Notes: generated by a model not told the origin, from the letters alone. Positions 43,307 through 54,663 are shown, counted from the first letter of the stretch. The stretch is DNA of 64,000 nucleotides from Clostridium sp. AT4 (GCF_001517625.2 NZ_LN999827.1:143348-207347), one strand, 5' to 3'. Program-made: numbers and translations.

Positions 43307-46300
43307 ATGAATCAGATGAGTACAACTTACCGTTTAGGTGTCGATATCGGCTCCACCACCGTAAAGGTGGCTGTGCTGGATCAGGAAAACCGTATCCTTT
43401 TTTCCGACTATGAACGCCATTATGCCAATATTCAGGAAACTCTGGCAAAGCTTTTAAAAAAAGCGGTATCACAGACCGGAGATATTCTTGTTATTCCTGT
43501 GATCACCGGCTCCGGCGGCCTGACACTCTCCTCCCATCTTCATATCCCCTTTGTACAGGAGGTCGTAGCCGTTGCCTCCTCTCTTCAGGATTATGCGCCC
43601 CAGACTGACGTAGCCATTGAGCTGGGCGGTGAGGACGCAAAGATCATTTATTTTACCGGCGGAATCGATCAGCGCATGAATGGCATCTGTGCGGGAGGCA
43701 CCGGCTCCTTCATCGACCAGATGGCCTCCCTGCTTCAGACGGACGCCTCCGGCTTAAATGAATATGCCAAAAATTATCAGGCGATCTACCCCATTGCAGC
43801 CCGCTGCGGTGTATTTGCCAAATCGGATATCCAGCCCCTGATCAATGACGGCGCTACCCATGAGGATCTGGCAGCTTCTATTTTCCAGGCAGTGGTAAAC
43901 CAGACCATCAGCGGCCTGGCCTGTGGCAAGCCTATCCGGGGAAACGTGGCATTTTTAGGCGGTCCCCTCCACTTCCTTCCGGAGCTGAGAAAGGCATTTG
44001 TCCGTACCCTTCACCTGACGCCGGAGCAGACCATTGCCCCGGAGCACTCCCACCTGTTTGCTGCGGTGGGCGCCGCTATGAACCCTAAAGAAGATCAGAC
44101 GCCCCTTTCCATAGCGGATCTGATCAAAACCCTTTCCTCCGGGGTGCAGATGGATTTTGAGGTAAAGCGCATGGAACCTCTTTTTAAAAACCAGGAAGAG
44201 TATGATGCTTTTCTTGCAGACCATGCTCACAATCATGTAAGATCCTCGGATCTTTCTTCCTATGAAGGGCTTTGTTATCTGGGTATTGATGCCGGCTCTA
44301 CCACTACAAAAGTGGCCCTTGTAGGCGAGGACGGCTCCCTTTTATACCGTTTTTATGAAAATAACAACGGAAGCCCTCTTGCAGCAGCCATCCAGGCGGC
44401 CAGAGAGATAAACGAGCAGATGACAGACAAGGCAAAAATCGCATGGTCCTGCTCCACGGGATATGGAGAAGCCCTGTTAAAAGCCGCTTTTTTGCTGGAC
44501 GAGGGAGAAGTGGAAACCATTTCCCATTACTATGCGGCCGCCTTCTTTGATCCTGAGGTAGACTGCATCCTGGATATCGGAGGCCAGGATATGAAGTGTA
44601 TCCGCATCAAGGACGGCACCGTAGACAGCGTACAGCTAAACGAGGCCTGCTCCTCCGGCTGCGGTTCCTTCATCGAAACCTTTGCCAAAAGCTTAAATTA
44701 CAGTGTAGCGGATTTTGCAAAGGAAGCACTTTTTGCCAAAAATCCCATCGATCTTGGCACACGCTGCACCGTATTTATGAATTCCAATGTAAAGCAGGCC
44801 CAGAAGGAGGGAGCGACCGTAGCAGATATCTCTGCCGGACTGGCCTACTCTGTGATTAAAAACGCTTTATTTAAGGTAATCAAAATCACAAATGCCTCTG
44901 ATCTTGGAAGCCATGTAGTGGTGCAGGGCGGAACCTTCTACAATGACGCCGTGCTCCGCAGCTTTGAGCGGATCTCCGGCTGCCGGGCTGTCCGTCCTGA
45001 TATCGCAGGCATCATGGGCGCCTTCGGAGCAGCCCTGATCGCCAGAGAGCGCTACCACCTGGGCGGTGAAAAAGAAACCTCTACTATGGCTTTAGACAAG
45101 ATCATTTCCTTAAAATATACCACCTCCATGGCCCGGTGCAAGGGATGCAATAACCACTGTGTCCTGACTGTGAACCAGTTTGGAAGCAGCCGCCGGTATA
45201 TTTCCGGAAACCGCTGTGAACGTGGCCTTGGAATAGAAAAAGCCAAAAAGGAAATTCCGAACCTTTTTGACTATAAATACCGCCGGATGTTTGACTATGA
45301 GCCCCTTCCCATGGATGAGGCAGACCGGGGCTGCGTAGGGATCCCCAGAGTTTTAAATATGTATGAAAATTTCCCCTTCTGGGCTGTATTTTTCCGTAAG
45401 CTGCGCTACCATGTGATCCTCTCTCCCCAGTCCACAAAGCAGATTTATGAGCTGGGTATTGAATCCATTCCCAGCGAATCGGAGTGTTATCCTGCCAAGC
45501 TGGTCCACGGCCATGTATCATGGCTCATCCGCCAGGGTGTGAAGTTTATCTTCTATCCCTGCATCCCCTATGAGCGCAACGAAAGCCCGGAGGCCGGAAA
45601 CCATTATAACTGCCCCATGGTCACCTCCTATGCGGAAAACATTAAAAATAACGTAGAAGCCCTGGAAGAGGAACAGGTTCGCTTTATGAACCCCTTTATG
45701 GCATTTACAAACGAAAAAATCCTTACAGATGCGCTGGTAAAGGAATTTTCCAGTTCTTTCCAGATCCCTGCGGCTGAAATCCGTATGGCAGCCCATGCTG
45801 CCTGGCAGGAATTAACCACCTCCAGAGAGGATATCAAGAGAAAGGGCGAAGAAACCCTGAAATGGATGAAGGAACACGGCAGACGCGGCATTGTTCTGGC
45901 AGGACGTCCCTACCATGTGGACCCGGAAATCCACCACGGAATCCCGGATGTGATCACCTCCTACGGCTTTGCGGTGCTCACGGAAGATTCTGTTTCCCAT
46001 CTAGGAAAGGTAGAACGGCCTTTAGTGGTAACAGACCAGTGGATGTACCATTCCCGCCTCTATGCGGCAGCCAGCTTTGTAAAAACCCAGGACAATCTGG
46101 ATCTGATCCAGCTCAATTCCTTTGGCTGCGGTCTGGATGCCGTTACCACAGACCAGGTTTCCGACATCCTCACACGATCCGGGAAACTTTACACTGTGCT
46201 TAAAATCGACGAGGTGAATAACCTTGGCTCTGCCCGTATCCGGATCCGCTCCCTCATTGCGGCCATCCGTGTGAGAGACCAGCGCCATTATGAGCGCAAA

Positions 46301-47581
46301 ATCATTTCCAGCGCCTATAACCGCGTGGTATTTACAAAGGAAATGAAGAAGGACTACACCCTTCTCTGCCCCCAGATGTCGCCCATCCACTTTGATCTGG
46401 TAGAGCCCGCGATCCGGGCCTTTGGCTACAATATCGAAATCCTTCAGAACCACAATAAAAATGCAGTAGATGTGGGGCTTCGCTATGTGAATAACGACGC
46501 CTGCTATCCCTCTCTCATCGTCATTGGGCAGATCATGGATGCACTTCTGTCCGGAAAATACGATTTAAACCGTACAGCCATCTTTATGACCCAGACCGGA
46601 GGCGGATGCCGCGCCTCCAACTACATAGGCTTTATCCGCCGTGCCCTTGAAAAAGCCGGCATGAGCCAGATTCCTGTGGTTTCCATCAATGCAAACGGCA
46701 TGGAAACCAATCCGGGCTTTTCCATCACCCTTCCTCTGCTTACAAAGGCTATGCAGGCGGTGGTATACGGCGATATCTTTATGCGGGTTCTCTACGCGAC
46801 CCGACCTTATGAAGCAGTTCCGGGAAGCGCAGATGCGCTCCATGAAAAATGGAAGAAACGCTGTATCGCCTCCCTGTCCAAGCGCTCTGCAGCTATGATG
46901 GAGTTTGGCCGGAACATCAAGGGAATCATCCACGATTTTGACCGTCTGGAGCGAAGGGATATCAAAAAGCCAAAGGTAGGAATCGTAGGAGAAATCCTTG
47001 TCAAATTCTCTCCCCTGGCAAATAACCATATCGTAGAGCTTCTGGAAGCCGAAGGAGCGGAAGCCGTGATGCCGGATCTGATGGACTTCCTGCTTTACTG
47101 CTTCTACAACAACAATTTCAAGGCAGAGCATCTGGGCAAGAAGAAGTCCACTGCCCGGCTGTGCAATGCGGGAATTGCCCTTTTGGAATACTTCCGCCGG
47201 ACGGCCAGAAAAGAGCTGGCTGCAAGCAGACATTTTGCACCTCCCGCAGCCATCAATGAGCTGGCTGATATGGCAAAGGGCTTTGTATCCCTGGGCAATC
47301 AGACCGGAGAAGGATGGTTCCTTACAGGAGAAATGCTGGAGCTAATCCACAGCGGCGTGAAAAACATCGTCTGCACCCAGCCCTTTGGCTGCCTGCCAAA
47401 CCATATCGTAGGAAAGGGCGTGATCAAAGAGCTTCGCAGGAATTATCCCGACTCCAATATTATTGCCGTAGACTACGATCCCGGTGCCAGCGAGGTCAAC
47501 CAGTTAAACCGCATCAAGCTTATGCTGGCAACGGCGCATAAAAATCTGAAAAAAGAGATGGAACCGAAGGTTCAGGTGTAA
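43307..47581 (+). CDS. Giant 2-hydroxyacyl-CoA dehydratase activase-like protein (double ASKHA plus dehydratase-like C-terminus)
   Basis: 1424-aa cytoplasmic protein. Two BcrAD/BadFG (ASKHA) ATPase modules occur in tandem: the first opens with [11 protein letters not shown] and has [13 protein letters not shown] near residue 130; the second opens with [13 protein letters not shown] near 325 and has [13 protein letters not shown] near 450. Each has the Cys expected to bridge a 4Fe-4S cluster. After a Cys-rich link (RCKGCNNHC) follow DUF2229 and HgdB-like regions ([35 protein letters not shown]). Such fusions are common in Clostridia and are thought to drive ATP-dependent low-potential electron transfer. 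The substrate is unknown; no dehydratase partner lies nearby. Confidence 0.85.
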   Translation: MNQMSTTYRLGVDIGSTTVKVAVLDQENRILFSDYERHYANIQETLAKLLKKAVSQTGDILVIPVITGSGGLTLSSHLHIPFVQEVVAVASSLQDYAPQTDVAIELGGEDAKIIYFTGGIDQRMNGICAGGTGSFIDQMASLLQTDASGLNEYAKNYQAIYPIAARCGVFAKSDIQPLINDGATHEDLAASIFQAVVNQTISGLACGKPIRGNVAFLGGPLHFLPELRKAFVRTLHLTPEQTIAPEHSHLFAAVGAAMNPKEDQTPLSIADLIKTLSSGVQMDFEVKRMEPLFKNQEEYDAFLADHAHNHVRSSDLSSYEGLCYLGIDAGSTTTKVALVGEDGSLLYRFYENNNGSPLAAAIQAAREINEQMTDKAKIAWSCSTGYGEALLKAAFLLDEGEVETISHYYAAAFFDPEVDCILDIGGQDMKCIRIKDGTVDSVQLNEACSSGCGSFIETFAKSLNYSVADFAKEALFAKNPIDLGTRCTVFMNSNVKQAQKEGATVADISAGLAYSVIKNALFKVIKITNASDLGSHVVVQGGTFYNDAVLRSFERISGCRAVRPDIAGIMGAFGAALIARERYHLGGEKETSTMALDKIISLKYTTSMARCKGCNNHCVLTVNQFGSSRRYISGNRCERGLGIEKAKKEIPNLFDYKYRRMFDYEPLPMDEADRGCVGIPRVLNMYENFPFWAVFFRKLRYHVILSPQSTKQIYELGIESIPSESECYPAKLVHGHVSWLIRQGVKFIFYPCIPYERNESPEAGNHYNCPMVTSYAENIKNNVEALEEEQVRFMNPFMAFTNEKILTDALVKEFSSSFQIPAAEIRMAAHAAWQELTTSREDIKRKGEETLKWMKEHGRRGIVLAGRPYHVDPEIHHGIPDVITSYGFAVLTEDSVSHLGKVERPLVVTDQWMYHSRLYAAASFVKTQDNLDLIQLNSFGCGLDAVTTDQVSDILTRSGKLYTVLKIDEVNNLGSARIRIRSLIAAIRVRDQRHYERKIISSAYNRVVFTKEMKKDYTLLCPQMSPIHFDLVEPAIRAFGYNIEILQNHNKNAVDVGLRYVNNDACYPSLIVIGQIMDALLSGKYDLNRTAIFMTQTGGGCRASNYIGFIRRALEKAGMSQIPVVSINANGMETNPGFSITLPLLTKAMQAVVYGDIFMRVLYATRPYEAVPGSADALHEKWKKRCIASLSKRSAAMMEFGRNIKGIIHDFDRLERRDIKKPKVGIVGEILVKFSPLANNHIVELLEAEGAEAVMPDLMDFLLYCFYNNNFKAEHLGKKKSTARLCNAGIALLEYFRRTARKELAASRHFAPPAAINELADMAKGFVSLGNQTGEGWFLTGEMLELIHSGVKNIVCTQPFGCLPNHIVGKGVIKELRRNYPDSNIIAVDYDPGASEVNQLNRIKLMLATAHKNLKKEMEPKVQV

Positions 47582-47587
47582 AATTAA

Positions 47588-47635
47588 AGAGGATCTGCCG
47601 CACCCGATGGATATGGCAGGATCCTCTTTTTCTTT
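47588..47635. terminator. Bidirectional terminator between activase and glyA
   Basis: AGAGGATC-TGCC pairs with GGCA-GGATCCTCT, then TTTTTCTTTT follows on the plus strand. The A-rich 5' flank also allows use for the converging glyA transcript. Confidence 0.75.
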
Positions 47636-47654
47636 TGTATGTTAATCTTTTATT

Positions 47655-48905
47655 TTACCCTTCATACAGCGGATACTTATCGCAAAGTTTTGCAACCTCC
47701 GCCTTAATATACTCCTTCTTATTTTCAAAATCCGTTGCAGTCAGCCAGATACATTCTGCGATCTTTTCCATGTCCTCTTCCTTTAAACCTCTGGTGGTGA
47801 CAGCCGGTGTACCGATGCGGACGCCAGAGGTAACAAAGGGGCTTCTGGGGTCATTGGGAACGGTATTTTTATTCAATGTAATGCATACATCATCACAGCG
47901 GTTCTGAAGCTCTTTTCCGGAAATATCCAGACCGCGCAGGTCAACCAGCATCAGATGATTGTCCGTACCGTCGGTTAAAAGTTTGAAGCCCTGCTTTTTA
48001 AGAGCCTCTGCAAGGGCCTTTGCATTTAAAACAACCTGATGGGCATATTCCTTAAATTCAGGCTTTAAGGCTTCGCCCAGACACACTGCCTTGGCTGCGA
48101 TCACATGCTCTAAGGGACCGCCCTGGGTTCCCGGGAAAATGGCCTTATTAAAGTTAAACTTCTCTGCCGCCTCCTTATTTGCCAGGATCATGCCGCCTCT
48201 GGGGCCTCTGAGCGTCTTATGGGTGGTAGTAGTCACTACGTCTGCGTATGGAATGGGGCTTGGATGCTCTCCCGCTGCCACCAAACCTGCAATATGGGCC
48301 ATATCCACCATCAGATAGGCGCCTACCTCGTCCGCAATCTCACGGAAGCGCTTAAAGTCAATGGTTCTTGCATAGGCGCTGGCTCCCGCCACGATCAGCT
48401 TTGGCTTCGATTCCCTGGCCTTGCGCTCTACCTCGTCATAGTCAATGAATCCCTGATCGTCTACGCCGTAGGGTACAATATTAAAATAAAGGCCGGAAAA
48501 GTTTACAGGACTTCCGTGGGTCAGATGGCCGCCGTGATCCAAATTCATACCCATAACCGTATCTCCCGGCTTTAACATGGCTACAAATACCGCCATATTG
48601 GCCTGTGCGCCGGAATGGGGCTGTACGTTGGCGTAATCACAGCCAAACAGCTTCTTTGCACGTTCGATTGCCAGATCCTCCACTACATCCACACACTGGC
48701 AGCCACCGTAATAGCGCTTTCCTGAGTATCCTTCCGCATACTTATTTGTAAGAACTGTTCCCATTGCCATCATTACCGGCTCCGAAACAATATTTTCAGA
48801 AGCGATCAGCTCCAGATTCTGTCTCTGGCGTCTGCACTCCGCCTGAATCGCCTCGCCCACTTCCTTGTCATAGCCTGTAATAAAATCCATAACTGTATTT
48901 ACCAT
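47655..48905 (-). CDS. glyA: Serine hydroxymethyltransferase
   Basis: 416-aa PLP enzyme interconverting serine and glycine with transfer of a one-carbon unit to tetrahydrofolate. Motifs are canonical: [42 protein letters not shown], the PLP lysine in [16 protein letters not shown] near residue 225, and [17 protein letters not shown]. Length is normal. It has its own promoter with TATAAT. Supplies one-carbon units to the same folate pool that the two DHFR genes in this window serve. Confidence 0.97.
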   Translation of the reverse strand: MVNTVMDFITGYDKEVGEAIQAECRRQRQNLELIASENIVSEPVMMAMGTVLTNKYAEGYSGKRYYGGCQCVDVVEDLAIERAKKLFGCDYANVQPHSGAQANMAVFVAMLKPGDTVMGMNLDHGGHLTHGSPVNFSGLYFNIVPYGVDDQGFIDYDEVERKARESKPKLIVAGASAYARTIDFKRFREIADEVGAYLMVDMAHIAGLVAAGEHPSPIPYADVVTTTTHKTLRGPRGGMILANKEAAEKFNFNKAIFPGTQGGPLEHVIAAKAVCLGEALKPEFKEYAHQVVLNAKALAEALKKQGFKLLTDGTDNHLMLVDLRGLDISGKELQNRCDDVCITLNKNTVPNDPRSPFVTSGVRIGTPAVTTRGLKEEDMEKIAECIWLTATDFENKKEYIKAEVAKLCDKYPLYEG

Positions 48906-48938
48906 TGCAGCCTACCGTCCTTTCCGCTCTTTTCTGCG

Positions 48939-48967
48939 ATTATAACCTATCTGATTATAAAATGCAA
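48939..48967 (-). promoter_or_regulatory. glyA promoter
   Basis: Minus-strand TTGCAT (48967-48962) and TATAAT (48944-48939) with a 17-base spacer, about 35 bases before the start codon. Confidence 0.65.
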
Positions 48968-49014
48968 TACTCCCTGATACGGACACATTTTCGGTTTTGT
49001 CTGCAAAATAACTG

Positions 49015-50739
49015 TCAATTCTTAAATTTCCATGCTTTTATCACTACCTGAAGGCTCCGGTTTCCATTATATTCATTTACAGTGGGATAATAAATAATGT
49101 CAATCTGACGGTTTGAACCCATTTCCTCCATAAAGGCATCTCCATCCCCGAACACAATCCCATCCATGGAAAAGCCCCGTTCATTTACAAGAGAAAGACG
49201 CACTACATTGCGGTTTTTTCCCATTACACGGGCGCTTCGTATCCCCATGGCCTTCTGAGCAAACTGGGGCTTTTCATTGCCCTGTCCAAAAGGCTCAAGC
49301 CGTTCCAGATCGCAGATCAGCTCCTCCGAAATATATTCAAAGGGCATTGCCACATCAATCCATACTCTGGGGATAAAATCATCAGGCGTAAGCTTATCTG
49401 CCGCATTTTCATTGAGCCGTCTGCGGAATTCTCCTACATCTGCTTCTTCCAGCGAAAAACCGGCCGCCATGGGATGGCCTCCGAATTTCAGCAGCAGATC
49501 CTTTACCTCTATCAGGGCATGGAACATATGGTAGGCCTCGATAGAACGGCCGGATCCCTTGGCGCATCCTTCTGCCCTTGTAAGGACAAAAACAGGCTTA
49601 TTGTACCGCTCTCTGATCCGTCCGGCTACAATTCCAGCCAGGGACTCATGGCAGTCGGGCAGAAAGACCACTAAAACCTTGTCATCCTTAAGCTCTGTTT
49701 CCACCTGAAGCGCCGCCGCATCCACATTCTCCTGCGTCATAGCCTTTCTCCGGTCGTTTAATTCCTTTAATTCCTCTGCAATAGAATCCGCCCTTGCAGT
49801 ATCTTCGCACAGCAAAAGCTCCATGGCCAGTCTGGCTGTCTGAAGCCGTCCGCTGGCATTTAAACAGGGCCCCAGGACAAAACCAATATGGTACGCACTG
49901 ATATTTGCCGGATCCAGCGCATTTTTATAAATCAGGCTTTTAAGGCCCGGATTTCCGGTCACAGCCAGACGCTTTAAGCCCTCCTTTACCACAATCCTGT
50001 TTTCATCCTTCAGCTTCATCACATCTCCCACCGTAGCAATGGCAGCAAGCTCCAGAAGTTCAAGCCATTCCTTACGGCTGATGCCGTATGCTTCATAGAG
50101 AGCGCCAACAAGCTTAAAGGCCACCATGGCTCCGCAGATCTCCGGCCACGGATACCGGCTGTCCCTGCGCTTGGGATTTACAATTACATCTGCGGGAGGC
50201 ATCAGGTCTTCCCCTGTTTCCTCATTGGTCTGGATATCGTGGTGATCTGTAATGATCACCTCCAGCCCCAGCTCCTTTGCCAGGGCAATCTGGCTGATGG
50301 CGGCAATGCCGTTGTCACAGGTTACAATGGTCTGTATCCCATCTGCCGCCGCAGCCTCAATGATATGCTCGTTGATGCCGTAGCCGTCCCGGATCCGCTC
50401 CGGGATCACATAATCCGCACAGGCTCCAATCCGTTTGAATCCCTTATATAAAATAGCAGTGGAGCATACGCCGTCGATATCATAATCCCCCACAATCCGC
50501 AGGCGCCGTTTTTCCTGTACTGCCCGGCAGATCCGCTGAACCGCCTCCTCCATATCGGGCAAAAGCCCGGGGGAATAAAGATCCTCCAGGCTTCCATTCA
50601 GATAGCGGTCAAATTCCGCTTCGCTTTCAATATCCCTGTTTCGTATAATTCTGGCTGTCACCGGACTGATGTGAAACCGTCCTGCCAGCGCATTAAAATC
50701 TGCTTTCTTCGCATGAAGCATCCAGATTGATCCTGTCAT
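49015..50739 (-). CDS. recJ: Single-stranded-DNA-specific exonuclease RecJ
   Basis: 574-aa 5'-3' exonuclease. The DHH phosphoesterase core is clear: GDYDIDGVCSTAILYKGFKRIGA, TIVTCDNGIAA, IITDHHDIQTNEE with the DHH triad, and PADVIVNPKRRDSRYPWPEICGA. DHHA1 (GSGRSIEAYHMFHALIEVKDLLLKFGGHPMAAGFSL) and an OB-like C-terminus (FGQGNEKPQF) complete the RecJ layout. Length is typical for Firmicutes. AAAGGA precedes the ATG. It lies between brnQ and glyA on the same strand. Confidence 0.95.
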   Translation of the reverse strand: MTGSIWMLHAKKADFNALAGRFHISPVTARIIRNRDIESEAEFDRYLNGSLEDLYSPGLLPDMEEAVQRICRAVQEKRRLRIVGDYDIDGVCSTAILYKGFKRIGACADYVIPERIRDGYGINEHIIEAAAADGIQTIVTCDNGIAAISQIALAKELGLEVIITDHHDIQTNEETGEDLMPPADVIVNPKRRDSRYPWPEICGAMVAFKLVGALYEAYGISRKEWLELLELAAIATVGDVMKLKDENRIVVKEGLKRLAVTGNPGLKSLIYKNALDPANISAYHIGFVLGPCLNASGRLQTARLAMELLLCEDTARADSIAEELKELNDRRKAMTQENVDAAALQVETELKDDKVLVVFLPDCHESLAGIVAGRIRERYNKPVFVLTRAEGCAKGSGRSIEAYHMFHALIEVKDLLLKFGGHPMAAGFSLEEADVGEFRRRLNENAADKLTPDDFIPRVWIDVAMPFEYISEELICDLERLEPFGQGNEKPQFAQKAMGIRSARVMGKNRNVVRLSLVNERGFSMDGIVFGDGDAFMEEMGSNRQIDIIYYPTVNEYNGNRSLQVVIKAWKFKN

Positions 50740-50779
50740 CCTGCTGTCCTTTCTCTTATGTCATTTCTGGGGATTTTTC

Positions 50780-52147
50780 TTACCCCTGCCCATCCCCCGT
50801 TTCATTTCCTCCGGGAATCATCCTTCCAAGCAGCCCGCCAATCACAGCCGGCAGCAGCCATCCAAGACCGGGAGCATAGCCTGGAAGATGCCTCATACCT
50901 TCCGTTATGCCCGGAATCGCAAGAGCTGCCTGATCCATGGTCCAGACAACGCCTACCGCCGCCGTAAACAGGATTGACAGACGGTACACCCAGATCCTGC
51001 GCCCTGTAAACCGCTCCATAAAAGCTAGAGCAATGAGAACAATCGCGATCGGATAAACGGCATTTAAAACAGGAACGGAATATTTCAAAATACGGTCCAG
51101 TCCCGCGCTGGAAATCAAAAGGCTGATAACTGCAAAAACCACCGTCCATATCCGATATCCAACGCCTGGCGCCAGAGTAGAAAAAAACTGGCTGCAGCAG
51201 CAGATCAGTCCCACACAGGTATTCAGGCAGGCGATAAAAAAGATAATCCCCAAAATCACCATTCCCGAAATACCAAAAAGATCTCCGGCCACAAAGGTCA
51301 GGATTCTGGCCCCGTTGGCGCCTGTTCCCGCCTGCTGTCCTACAGGGCCTCCAATATAAGCCAAAGCACCATAGACCAGAGATAAAAGGATCCCCGCCAT
51401 AAGTCCGGCCTTTATCGTTTCCCGGATTACGGAATCCTCTCTGGAAATCCCCTTATTTCTTATATTAAGAGAAATGATAATGCCAAAATTTAAAGCCGCA
51501 AGTGTATCCATGGTCTGATACCCTTCCATAAAGCCTCTCACCGAAGCTCCTGCCGCAAATTCTGCCGCTGTCTCGCCCACCCCCTCCATGGGCCAGATCA
51601 GCCTTCCCGTAAATAATACTGCAATCAGGATCAACAGTGCCGGACAGGTCACCTTGCCCAAACGTTCTGAAAGGGTTTCCGGATGAACGGACAAAAGAAG
51701 GGCAATGGCAAAAAACACAAAGGAATATCCCAACTGAGCCCAAAACTGAACCGTCATGCCCGTATGGCCCAGATAATCTCCAAGCTGGACTCCCGCACCG
51801 CTGAGAACGGGAAGCAGCGTCATCTCAAAGGAAGTGCTTGCAGTTCTGGGAATCGCCAGGAAGGGGCCGATCGCCAGATACGCGGTTAAAGTAAATAAAA
51901 GCGAAAATCTCCCGCCCACTTTTCCCGCCAGCTTTTCAAGTCCTCCTGAAACAGCCACCGCAGCCACTCCCAGAACCGGAAGCCCCACTGCGCTGATCAA
52001 AAAGCCGGCCATAGCCGGAATCACCTGAGCACCTGCCCGTGCAGCCAGATCCGGAGGAAAGATCAGATTTCCCGCACCGAAAAACATCGAAAATAAAGTA
52101 AATCCTACCAGAAGCAGATTCTGGATGGAAAGCTTTTGTATTGTCAT
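50780..52147 (-). CDS. brnQ: Branched-chain amino acid:cation symporter BrnQ/LivII
   Basis: 455-aa membrane protein with about twelve helices, importing leucine, isoleucine or valine with Na+. Family signature GFTLFSMFFGAGNLIFPPDLAARAG is at residues 15-40, followed by FLAIPRTASTSFEM. The central FLACLNTCVGLICCCSQFF-like block near 300 (here IACLNTCVGL) also fits the family. GGTGGAG lies before the ATG. It is divergent from the alarmone-synthetase remnant over about 220 bases, in which no clear riboswitch or operator was found. Confidence 0.93.
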   Translation of the reverse strand: MTIQKLSIQNLLLVGFTLFSMFFGAGNLIFPPDLAARAGAQVIPAMAGFLISAVGLPVLGVAAVAVSGGLEKLAGKVGGRFSLLFTLTAYLAIGPFLAIPRTASTSFEMTLLPVLSGAGVQLGDYLGHTGMTVQFWAQLGYSFVFFAIALLLSVHPETLSERLGKVTCPALLILIAVLFTGRLIWPMEGVGETAAEFAAGASVRGFMEGYQTMDTLAALNFGIIISLNIRNKGISREDSVIRETIKAGLMAGILLSLVYGALAYIGGPVGQQAGTGANGARILTFVAGDLFGISGMVILGIIFFIACLNTCVGLICCCSQFFSTLAPGVGYRIWTVVFAVISLLISSAGLDRILKYSVPVLNAVYPIAIVLIALAFMERFTGRRIWVYRLSILFTAAVGVVWTMDQAALAIPGITEGMRHLPGYAPGLGWLLPAVIGGLLGRMIPGGNETGDGQG

Positions 52148-52371
52148 AAATCTCCACCTGTTCTGTATCCGATTGCGTCATTTTTTATCGCCGCTGCCTG
52201 CAAAAATATCTGCAGAGCTTCTTATCATCATACCATATTCCGGGGCAGGTTTCAACTGCGGCAAAATTCCTGCAGGTAAAATTCCTACACAGTTTTTACA
52301 CAATTCTGTCACAGTTTAAGCGTATTCTATTCTGGTATATGAACTACATTAAAGTGAGGGAACACCAGATT

Positions 52372-52833
52372 ATGACCAATGAACAGTATTACAGCCTGAT
52401 CCAGTCCTATGAGGATGCCAGAAAAATCCTGATTTCCCGACTGGAAATACTGGATCACAGCCTGTATGGGAACCATACCGAAAGCGGGCCTGTCCATACC
52501 ATCCAAAGCCGGATCAAGTCAAAAGACAGTATTGAGGAAAAGCTTAAGCGCTCGGGAAAAACAAACAGCATTGCCAATGCCAGAGATTATCTGTTAGATA
52601 TCGCCGGAATCCCGGTTTATTGCCTTGATACAATGGAATATTTTCCCGTAGAGGTTCAGCTGCGCACTATGTCCATGGACTTCTGGGCCAGTATGGAACA
52701 CCGTATCTGTTACAAAAAGAATCCTCATGGCCGGGAACAGCTGAGCCGGGATTTTAAAATTTATGCGGATATTTTGGAAGAAATCGAACGACAGCTGGAA
52801 GGCTACAGTGATATAAAGAAAAAGATAGAATAA
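52372..52833 (+). pseudogene. Small alarmone synthetase (RelA/SpoT fold) with in-frame loss of the catalytic core
   Basis: About 153 codons, in frame throughout. The first part (QSRIKSKDSIEEKLKR, then DYLLDIAGI) matches the start of a YjbM/RelQ-type GTP pyrophosphokinase. The last part (VPVEVQLRT-like PVEVQLRTMSMDFWASMEHRICYKK) matches its end. Between them the family has about 45-50 residues containing the G-loop GYxSxH and the following beta strands; all are absent here. The join is at DIAGIPVYCLD. The product cannot be an ordinary (p)ppGpp synthetase. The ATG at 52372 has GAGGG upstream; the frame opens at 52339. The deletion is read directly; whether the product is made is unknown. Confidence 0.72.
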
Positions 52834-52838
52834 TTGCA

Positions 52839-52873
52839 AAAAACCTCGTAAGCAAAACACCTACGAGGTTTTT
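52839..52873. terminator. Perfect 12-bp terminator hairpin
   Basis: AAAAACCTCGTA and TACGAGGTTTTT are exact complements around an 11-base loop, just after the alarmone-synthetase stop. Works in both directions, so it also ends the tRNA-Arg transcript from the other side. Confidence 0.85.
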
Positions 52874-52877
52874 ATCA

Positions 52878-52951
52878 TGCGCCAGAGAAGATTCGAACTC
52901 CCGACACTACGGTCCGTAGCCGTATGCTCTATCCAGCTGAGCTACTGACGC
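52878..52951 (-). tRNA. tRNA-Arg (anticodon ACG)
   Basis: Cloverleaf on the minus strand: acceptor GCGTCAG/CTGGCGC, D arm GCTC/GAGC, anticodon stem TACGG/CCGTA with loop CTACGGA, and T loop TTCGAAT with a stem containing G-U pairs. CCA is not encoded. Confidence 0.93.
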
Positions 52952-53144
52952 ATCTTTCATTACTTTGGCTTGTCTGCCTCAGCAACGTAGATTATTATAT
53001 GCGATAAAACTCAAAATGTCAACTACTTTTTTCATTTATTTTATTTTTTGTTTTTTGTCAGTTTTACATCTCCATAAAAAGTTGTTTTCCGACAGCTGCA
53101 GCAGATATTTTCTTTCATTTGATTTATTTTGACACAGAATCTTT

Positions 53145-53173
53145 ATTTACATTCTTTTCTGAATCATTTATAA
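53145..53173 (+). promoter_or_regulatory. Promoter of the sodium:solute symporter gene
   Basis: TTTACA (53145-53150) and TATAAT (53168-53173), 17 bases apart, in an AT-rich leader 40 bases before the start codon. Confidence 0.65.
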
Positions 53174-53213
53174 TTTATTTATATTTTTTTTAATATTTTA
53201 AGGAGGGTTTCTT

Positions 53214-54641
53214 ATGGTACTGCAAACACAAGCTCTTATTATCGTAGCTGCCTATCTGATCGGCATGCTGTTGGTTGGCTTCATCGTGGGGAAACTGAAG
53301 ATCAAAGACAGCAGCGACTATATGCTGGCCGGACGGCGTATGGGACTTTTTATGGTGGCATTCTCATTGTCAGCCAACAATATCGGCGGCGGTTCTACTA
53401 CAGGACTGGCGCAGAAAGCCTACGGCGAATGGGGAATGAGTGCGATCTGGTATGTACTGACCGCATCCATCGCTATGATCCCATTGGCTTATTTCGCCCC
53501 GAAGATCCGCAAAACCATGGCTGTGACCATTCCTGAGGTTGTAGGACGCAGATTCGGAAAAACATCCAGTACTCTGACTGCGGTTTTGAGTATCCTGTCC
53601 CTTTTCTGCCTTACCTCATCCCAGATTGCAGCCTCCGGCACTGTAGTAGCCAGCCTGACCGGAATTCCTACCAATGTAGCTCTGCTGATCGCAGGCGCTG
53701 TAGTGATTCTCTATACTACCTTTGGCGGCATGATCGCAGACCAGATTTCAGATTTGGTCCAGTTCGGCATCATACTGATCGGTCTTGCTGTTGCCACCCC
53801 CATCGTAATCCACGGATGCGGCGGATGGGACGCCATTTCTGCGGCTCTTCCTCCTGCTCATTTAAGCTTTACGAAAATCGGCTGGGTAACGATCATCGGA
53901 TACATCTTCAACTATTTCTGCACCTTCCTCGCAGGCCCTGAGATGGTATCACGTTTTGAAACTGCAAAAAGTGAAAAGGTCGCAAAGGAAGCCGCCTGGC
54001 TTTCTGCTGTACTGATGGCGGCCATGTCCATTTTCCCGACACTTCTGGGCCTGGCAGCTCTGGCTACCATGCCGGAACTGGCCGACGGCGGAAAAAATGC
54101 CATGATGGCCGTTACCTCCGCCCATGCTCCCGGAGCCATCGTCGGCATCATCTCTGCCGCTATCATCTGCGCCACCATGTCCTCTGCGGACTCTAATCTG
54201 TTATGTATGTCCACCATGCTGATGAATGACCTGTATCTGAAATACGGCGGCAAACAGCTTAAGGATAAGCAGGTTATCGCCTACACCCGTACCTGCAACG
54301 TTGTGGCAGCAATCATTGCCATGATCATCTCCATGGCAGGAATCCCCATCGTAACTATGAACACCTTTGCCTTTGGCATCCGGTGCGCGGGCCCCTTTGC
54401 AGCCTACGGACTTGGCCTGATCGTACCAAAGGCGACTAAAAATTCCGGTATTCTCTCTTTGATCGGCGGAACGATCGGTTTCTGCTTCTGGCAGTATCTC
54501 AGCGGCGGAGGCTTTAAATTTGGCATTCTTCCTGTGGTATTCGGCTGTGCAGTCAGCGTAGCTGTATTTTTCCTTGTAAATGCCATCGAATGGAGCCGCG
54601 GTGTAGAACCCGCCCCCTCTGCCTATATGGATGAGAAATAA
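53214..54641 (+). CDS. Sodium:solute symporter family transporter
   Basis: 475-aa membrane protein with about twelve to thirteen helices of the SSS (LeuT-fold) family. Diagnostic stretches are SSDYMLAGRRMGLFMVAFSLSANNIGGGSTTG at the N-terminus and TYFGGMIA-like TTFGGMIADQISDLVQF in the middle. AAIICATMSSADSNLLCMSTMLMNDLY is the conserved Na+ site helix region. Substrate may be an amino acid, sugar or carboxylate; sequence does not decide. AAGGAGG precedes the ATG and a strong terminator follows. It is a single-gene unit between tRNA genes on the opposite strand. Confidence 0.92.
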   Translation: MVLQTQALIIVAAYLIGMLLVGFIVGKLKIKDSSDYMLAGRRMGLFMVAFSLSANNIGGGSTTGLAQKAYGEWGMSAIWYVLTASIAMIPLAYFAPKIRKTMAVTIPEVVGRRFGKTSSTLTAVLSILSLFCLTSSQIAASGTVVASLTGIPTNVALLIAGAVVILYTTFGGMIADQISDLVQFGIILIGLAVATPIVIHGCGGWDAISAALPPAHLSFTKIGWVTIIGYIFNYFCTFLAGPEMVSRFETAKSEKVAKEAAWLSAVLMAAMSIFPTLLGLAALATMPELADGGKNAMMAVTSAHAPGAIVGIISAAIICATMSSADSNLLCMSTMLMNDLYLKYGGKQLKDKQVIAYTRTCNVVAAIIAMIISMAGIPIVTMNTFAFGIRCAGPFAAYGLGLIVPKATKNSGILSLIGGTIGFCFWQYLSGGGFKFGILPVVFGCAVSVAVFFLVNAIEWSRGVEPAPSAYMDEK

Positions 54642-54663
54642 TCTGTTCTGAAACCAGAATTAC

